From the NCBI GenBank assembly GCA_032622095.1, contig CP136064.1, forward strand, positions 259,327,863 to 259,391,862: DNA of 64,000 nucleotides. Direction: 5' to 3'. The notes below the pieces were generated by a model. That model was given only the letters and a program-made list of their open reading frames with translations, searched no databases and was not told the DNA's origin. Numbering within the stretch: the stretch's first letter is position 1; each line of letters begins with the position of its first letter. This stretch comes from Siphonodentalium dalli. Its lineage: Eukaryota > Mollusca > Scaphopoda > Gadilida > Siphonodentaliidae. The translations under genes and the position numbers were made by a program. Positions 58,045 to 64,000 of the stretch are shown piece after piece.

Positions 58045-59121
58045 TTGCTGTTAATACACACAGTTATATACTCATCATGAAAGAAATCAATGTTTCATCT
58101 ATGTCTGTAGATAGTGTGCAATATACTAGATTAATAATTATTTCTTCATTACAACTATAATTTGCTTAATAATAAAATATCCCATGCCAGTTGGTTGGAA
58201 CGAAAATAGAAGAAAACTTGTATTTATCGGAATTACCAACTGATATGTCAATAACTTCCCATTACATTAAGAGATTTTGACAAATGTGTTATAGATGGTG
58301 TGAAACATCCTGAGTCTACATAACAGTGTTACAATGAGAGCCATCTGAATTAAAATTGTAATAAAAATTTACTCTACAAATAAACAGAACAAAACAATCA
58401 AATCAGCCTCAACTGCAATCATTGTTGAGCAGTAATATGGAGTTTAACCTTCAAATTATTCACGAAAACCGCGACTATACCATGACCATACCAATAATTT
58501 ATGGTACATTTCAAGTAGCTTCTGTAATTTATTTTCTATGTCTCAATTCATTGATAAAATTATTTGCTACATACATTCAGCATAGTTCAACAATGTTTTT
58601 TCTCACCTCGATAATTGCAAATTCTCCGTAAAAATGAAAGATCTACCAGTTCATCGTCACGTATCATCACATCAGAAATTTATACAGATTTAAATTTTAT
58701 GAACATCCTTCTAATTAAATCTGAATATTAATTTAAATCTGAATATTAATTTAAATCTGAATATTAATTTAAACTGCCATAGATTCAGATCTCTGTAGTC
58801 TGATTATTGGGAGAGATTTGTCTCCTGCACAGTAACTGTATCTGGCTGCATTGTTTGAGAGATTTAGTTCCTCACATCGGAAGTTTGCAGGGCTCGAAAT
58901 ATTCAAAAATTTCTTCTCGTCATAGGGGACAGTCAAGAGTTATATTTTCTTATTTCTTGTATTCAGCTAAATAAACACAAATGAAAATTCTATTTTCAAT
59001 GAAAAACATGCCAAGAACTAGTTAAAACAATGCTGCCAGATACAGATACTGTGTAGAAGGAGACAAGCTAGGTTCTACAGTGAGTTTATTGTTAACTAAC
59101 ATCACATAATGAGACTAAGAT
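58045..59121. repeat. Intergenic, with 18-bp tandem repeat
   Basis: An 18-bp unit TAAATCTGAATATTAATT repeats about three times at 58716-58773. Nothing else recognised. Confidence 0.6.
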
Positions 59122-59252
59122 CAAGCCTTGAAATAGTGTGTCTGTCATTTTGTCATTTGCAGAATGAGGTCCCGCTATGTGGGGTAGCATCACTAAATTC
59201 ACCCTCTGGGGACCTCATTCTGCAAATGACAGACACCCTATTTCAAGGCTTG
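59122..59252. mobile_element. Family D hAT-like MITE, 131 bp
   Basis: CAAGCCTTGAAATAGTGTG and complement. Perfect 8-bp duplication ACTAAGAT (59114-59121, 59253-59260). Reduced to essentially one arm set, with the left hairpin half deleted. Confidence 0.88.
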
Positions 59253-59260
59253 ACTAAGAT

Positions 59261-60260
59261 ATTATTATTCTGGCACTGATATTTAGCAGTTTAGATTAAG
59301 AGAATACTCTGAATGGGTCCCAAATAAATGTGCAAAGTGAAAATCCTGATAAAATAACATGCAGACCCGAATAAACGTGCAGGGAAATGCAATTCACGAC
59401 CAATATAATTTGTAATTATGAGATAGAGCAATTGTCCGTTATGAATACAAATAATTTTATTGGTCAATCAAGACACATTTTCAGGCAGGACAATTACTCT
59501 AAGGGTGTAACAAGAAGGAAATAAAGAGATAATTATGATTGTGTTCATTAGTGAGAAATAATAGTATGAAAATTAGTCCTCATTATGCCCTCTATAACAT
59601 GTAGTTCTGAGATGTTTATAGAGTATTAAGTTGAGTGTGACTAATATACCTCAGAAAAACAATGAATCATTCAAATACATTATATCTATATGCCAGTGCT
59701 TAATGTTACTGTTCAGCAAGTATAGTGATCGAAGTTGTCAGGAAAATCCCATGCTTGATCCATGTATATTTGACATCATATGTTTTGGTACCAATACCAT
59801 GCAAATTGTATGTCATTATGTACAGCTGTGATCAAAACGTATACAGCCGACGTCAACGGAGAAATAAGAAACTCCTCTCCACAATTTTTATGCACAAAAC
59901 ATACCAAAGGTTCTGATGGAGGGAGCAAATAAAATAATCATGCAGACCTAAATAATAAACAATGCAGGATGGAAATTTGTTTTGAAATTAATAAATTTGC
60001 ATGCACATTTATTTGGAACACTAAAATATTGGCTAACCAAGATGCGTTTTCAGTGCAAAATAGACAAATTATATATGATTATAATATTAATAATATTTTA
60101 TTGTTGTTAAGCATGTCTTTTCTGTTAATGAATAGTACCATGGTGATTAAAATCACTAAACCAAACATGTGTAAATGATTTATTTTCCCTGAAATTCTAT
60201 ATTCTGGTGGCGAGTATTACATACAGCACACATGCATGTAGCCCAAGTTTCCTTGGACGT
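59261..60260. other. Intergenic, nothing recognised
   Basis: AT-rich; two loosely similar phrases with CATGCAGACC and AATAAA (59365-59385, 59935-59965) may be an old duplication. No gene seen. Confidence 0.4.
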
Positions 60261-60525
60261 TAACCAGCTAGTGACATCGGTTGGTTAATACTGGTTTACA
60301 TCGACGTATAAACAAGCTAGTGACATCGGATGGTTAATACTGGTTTACATCGACGTATAAACAAGCTAGTCACATCGGTTGGTTAACCCTTTACCCAACA
60401 AAACGCCCAAATAAAGCTTCCACAGCCTAAAATATCTTCGGTCTGTCTCAATAACGATATACAAATATGGATATCATTGGAACCGGTTCATTGACCACAT
60501 TGTGATGGTTACAGTTATGCCCTGT

Positions 60526-60582
60526 GCCAATGCATTCTCTTATATATGCGAGGCGACCTATGGTATAAGATAATGCATTGGC
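60526..60582. repeat. 69-nt hairpin palindrome, copy 10, internally deleted
   Basis: 57 nt. The CGACTCGCATA part of the right stem is missing. Preceded by CCCTGT. Confidence 0.85.
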
Positions 60583-60723
60583 CTAAAAAAAAAAAATTTT
60601 AACACTTTTTACCATTTTTCTTACATTCTTAAACAATTTTATAATTTTTCTTACATTTTTTAACAATTTTTATCATATTTTTCTACATTCTTTGACAATT
60701 TTATCATTTTTAATATGTATTAA

Positions 60724-60792
60724 GCCAATGCATTCTCTTATATATGCGAGGCGACCTATGGTCGACTCGCATATATAAGAGAATGCATTGGC
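60724..60792. repeat. 69-nt hairpin palindrome, copy 11
   Basis: Full length; centre GAGGCGACCTATGGTCGACT, followed by ACAGGG. Confidence 0.92.
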
Positions 60793-62552
60793 ACAGGGCC
60801 ATTCTGTTGGGTAAAGGGTTAATACTGGTTTACATCGACGTATAAACAAGCTAGTGACATCGGTTGGGTTAATACTGGTTTACATCGACGTATAAACAAG
60901 CTAGTGAAATCGGTTGGGATAATACTGGTTTACATCGACGTATAAACAAGCTAGTGAAATCGGTTGGGATAATACTGGTTTACATCGACATATAAACAAG
61001 CTAGTGAAATCGGTTGGGATAATACTGGTTTACATCGACGTATAAACAAGCTAGTGAAATCGGTTGGGATAATACTGGTTTACATCGACATATAAACAAG
61101 CTAGTGAGATCGGTTGAGATAAAACTGGTTTACATCGACGTATAAACAAGCTAGTGAAATCGGTTGGGATAATACTGGTTTACATCGACATATAAACAAG
61201 CTAGTGACATCCGTTGGGTTAATACTGGTTTACATTGACGTATAAACAAGCTAGTGAAATCGGTGGGGATAATACTGGTTTACATCGACATATAAACAAG
61301 CTAGTGACATCCGTTGGGTTAATACTGGTTTACATTGACGTATAAACAAGCTAGTGAAATCGGTGGGGATAATACTGGTTTACATCGACATATAAACAAG
61401 CTAGTGAGATCGGTTGAGATAAAACTGGTTTACATCGACGTATAAACAAGCTAGTGAAATCGGTTGGGATAATACTGGTTTACATCGACATATAAACAAG
61501 CTAGTGAAATCGGTGGGGATAATACTGGTTTACATCGACGTATAAACAAGCTAGTGACATCCGTTTGGTTAATACTGGTTTACATTGACGTATAAACAAG
61601 CTAGTGAAATCGGTTGGGATAATACTGGTTTACATTGACGTATAAACAAGCTACATGTAGTGAGATCGGTTGGGATAATACTGGTTTACATCGACGTATA
61701 AACAAGCTAGTGAGATCAGTTGAGATAACTGGTTTACATCGACGTATAAACAAGCTAGTGAGATCGATTGAGATAAAACTGGTTTACATCGACGTATAAA
61801 CAAGCGAGTGAAATCGGTTGGGATAATGCTGGTTTACATCGACGTATAAACCAGCTAGTGAAATCGGTGGGGATAATACTGGTTTACATCGACGTATAAA
61901 CAAGCTGGTGACATCGGTTGGGATAATACTGGTTTACATCGACGTATAAACAAGCTGGTGACATCTGTTGGGATAATACTGGTTTACATTGACGTATAAA
62001 CAAGCTACATGTAGTGAGATCGGTTGAGATAATACTGGTTTACATCGACGTATAAACAAGCTAGTGAAATCGGTTGGGATAATGCTGGTTTACATCGACG
62101 TATAAACCAGCTAGTGAAATCGGTGGGGATAATACTGGTTTACATCGACGTATAAACAAGCTAGTGACATCGGTTGGGTTAATACTGGTTTACATCGACT
62201 TATAAACAAGCTAGTGACATCGGATGGTTAATACTGGTTTACATCGACGTATAAACAAGCTAGTGACATCGGTTGGGTTAATACTGGTTTACATCGACGT
62301 ATAAACAAGCTAGTGACATCGGTTGTGTTAATACTGGTTTACATCGACGTATAAACAAGCTAGTGACATCGGTTGAGTTAATACTGGTTTACATCGACGT
62401 ATAAACAAGCTAGTGACATCGGTGGGGATAATACTGGTTTACATCGACGTATAAACAAGCTAGTGACATCGGTTGGGTAAATACTGGTTTACATCGACGT
62501 ATGAACAAGCTAGTGAAATCGGTAGGGATAGTGCTTGTTTACATCCAAGCAT

Positions 62553-63395
62553 GGTTTATATACCTCTCTACATGTATATCACGGGTTTAAGCATTGTTGA
62601 CCCGCTGACAGAAAATAGCCAATAACTAATAAAATGTCCCAATTGTGACAGAAAACCAGATTGTTACCCCCTTCTGATTGGCCCCAAGTCCTGTCGCATG
62701 CTGAGCGACAAATCACACCGTCGCCTCCTGAGCCGGGATTGTTTTTTGTCACCCACCTGATGTTATATTGCTAGAATGTCTCCAAGCACTAACAAACAAG
62801 CACCAGTAACTCAGCTATTTCACATCACTACGACGTACTATAATCAAAACTTTTATATCCCACGGATTTGCAAAAAAAACCAGTTGTGGGGTTTGCTAAT
62901 TTGCATATATTTAGTGAACACTAATATTTAAACTTTTTTGTAAGTGATAATTTTATCAGAAAAGTGTTATGTACTTTTTACAACGAAACATCTGGGTGAT
63001 TCAATATCTTCGACATTATGGTGCAAGATTGAACAAGTCGATCCCTGGAGGTCGGTTGTTTATAAATTCTTGCTGCTGTACTATAGCAGAGTCCCTGGGC
63101 GTTTTTATCCTGTCCTAATTTTCCTTCCATTCTTCATGTTGCGTATACTTTTGGGATACGTATATATTAAAGACGACAATCCTCTAGTAATAATTCCAAT
63201 ATTTTATTCTATGAATTGTGACGACGTATTCTATAGAAACAGATAAATGGTGAGGATGTATCACTGGAAGATGTACAAAACACACACATACCGGATCAAG
63301 AATTCTGGTCCAGTATTTACAGGGAATGGTCCATTTTGTTTACAGTAGCAAGTGACATATGTTTAAACTTGGGCGTGTCAGAATACATAAATCAT
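62553..63395. other. Intergenic, nothing firmly recognised
   Basis: A 100-codon frame at 62944-63246 is hydrophobic in its second half but matches no domain I know and has no supporting context. TGACAGAAAAC and CCCCTTCTGAT phrases near 62640-62680 recur near 53360-53385, suggesting an old repeat. Confidence 0.4.
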
Positions 63396-63448
63396 ATGTG
63401 ACCCGCCATATCAAATCCAGTCGTAAGTCGGGATTTTTTTTACCCTGT

Positions 63449-63517
63449 GCCAATGCATTCTCTTATATATGCGAGTCAACCATAGGTCGCCTCGCATATA
63501 TAAGAGAATGCATTGGC
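63449..63517. repeat. 69-nt hairpin palindrome, copy 12
   Basis: Full length; centre GAGTCAACCATAGGTCGCCT, with one change from the usual left-end form. Confidence 0.92.
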
Positions 63518-63713
63518 CTAACAATTTTAATAATTTTTTCTTGTATTCTTTAACAATTTTATAATTTCACCCAGACAAACATGAGCAGACGACACTCTTC
63601 TATATGCTTCTATATATGTGTGGGGCTCCCTGCAGGGTAATGGATGTTTTTTATTTTATGTCCTAAAAATTGTAAGAAACATTTATTTAAAAAAAATGAT
63701 AAAAAATTGTTAG

Positions 63714-63782
63714 GCCAATGCATTCTCTTATATATGCGAGGCGACCTATGGTCGACACGCATATATAAGAGAATGCATTGGC
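63714..63782. repeat. 69-nt hairpin palindrome, copy 13
   Basis: Full length; centre GAGGCGACCTATGGTCGACA, inverted relative to copy 12, followed by ACAGGG. Confidence 0.92.
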
Positions 63783-64000
63783 ACAGGGTAAAAAAAATCC
63801 CGACTTAGGACTGGATTTGATATGGCGGGTCACATTTGTGATTTTTCCTGGGTTCACCAAGTACCGTGTACCTGAATGCACGCCTAAAATAACTTGGGTG
63901 TCATTGTTGTCATCACATCCTTTATGTTGTGATACTAAGTATCAACATGTAATAAATTATTTATATAACTTATTGCACAGGTTCGTGCAGGAATCCACCT

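Larger units (their letters stand above)
60387..60818. mobile_element. Family B TTAA MITE inside the satellite, 432 bp
   Basis: CCCTTTACCCAACAAAACGC and complement, flanked by TTAA at 60383-60386 and 60819-60822. Flanks GGTTGG-TTAA and TTAA-TACTGG rejoin to an intact satellite monomer like 60279-60293. Carries one shortened and one full hairpin. Confidence 0.95.
60261..62552. repeat. 50-bp satellite, about 36 units, interrupted by a MITE
   Basis: Unit TTAATACTGGTTTACATCGA then CGTATAAACAAGCTAGTGAC then ATCGGTTGGG. Subtypes differ at GACATC/GAAATC/GAGATC and GGGTT/GGGAT. Some recur as 100-bp blocks (61201-61300 repeats at 61301-61400), and a shared ACATG insertion marks units near 61652 and 62007. 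The family B MITE at 60387-60818 splits the array. No unique spacers. Confidence 0.95.
63396..63835. mobile_element. Hairpin MITE with a third terminus type (family C), 440 bp
   Basis: ATGTGACCCGCCATATC and complement at the ends, continuing as AAATCCAGTC and TCGGGATTTTTTTT before CCCTGT and the first hairpin. Two full 69-nt hairpins, inverted, are separated by ~196 bp. Possible AT dinucleotide duplication at the GTGACCC borders. Confidence 0.8.

Noticed and set aside
62944-63246. 100-codon open frame with a hydrophobic segment
   Set aside because: No recognised domain, no homologue in the window, no splice or promoter context; could be chance in AT-rich DNA.

Overview
The window is animal nuclear DNA: AT-rich, gene-poor, with a spliced conserved eukaryotic gene, GT-AG introns, SINEs, LINE tails, satellites and very many small inverted-repeat DNA transposons. 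The repeat style (TTAA-flanked and 8-bp-duplication MITEs, TACATGTA-rich sequence) suggests a non-vertebrate, probably marine, metazoan. Nothing in the sequence fixes the phylum.

Three protein-coding loci can be supported. (1) AP2S1, the sigma-2 subunit of the clathrin adaptor AP-2, lies on the plus strand in three certain coding exons (52939-53088, 54858-55031, 56453-56554) encoding residues 2-142. The initiator Met must lie in an upstream one-codon exon, for which 47100-47102 is the best candidate. (2) An intronless FEM1-like ankyrin protein of 641 residues lies on the minus strand (21425-23350). (3) A decayed paralogue of it (34611-36110, minus) is truncated at the 5' side and carries one in-frame stop and at least three frameshifts. 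A short N-terminal fragment at 43190-43357 (minus) may be a third member.

The rest is mostly mobile and tandem DNA. 1694-8192 is a 6.5-kb foldback element with a degenerate tandem core. 8311-12000 is a cluster of hairpin-bearing MITEs. 14912-19797 is a nested set of hAT-like elements. 23614-28520 holds MITE ends, a 163-bp tandem array and retroposed ends. 28815-31190 is a 55-bp satellite. 31251-34515 is another MITE cluster. 38060-42850 holds further MITEs, a ~700-bp tandem duplication and SINEs. 43721-47044 is a 3.3-kb palindromic element abutting the presumed AP2S1 promoter. 60261-62552 is a 50-bp satellite interrupted by a MITE. 63396-63835 is one more hairpin MITE.

The most striking pattern is a nearly perfect 69-nt palindrome present 13 times. 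It occurs inside MITEs with three different terminal repeats, normally as an inverted pair, so each end of the carrier is itself a hairpin. A second family (8-bp duplications, termini CAAGCC) independently shows the same hairpin-spacer-hairpin plan. Target-site duplications could be read directly for many elements, including a TTAA insertion inside a satellite monomer whose empty site is visible in neighbouring monomers.
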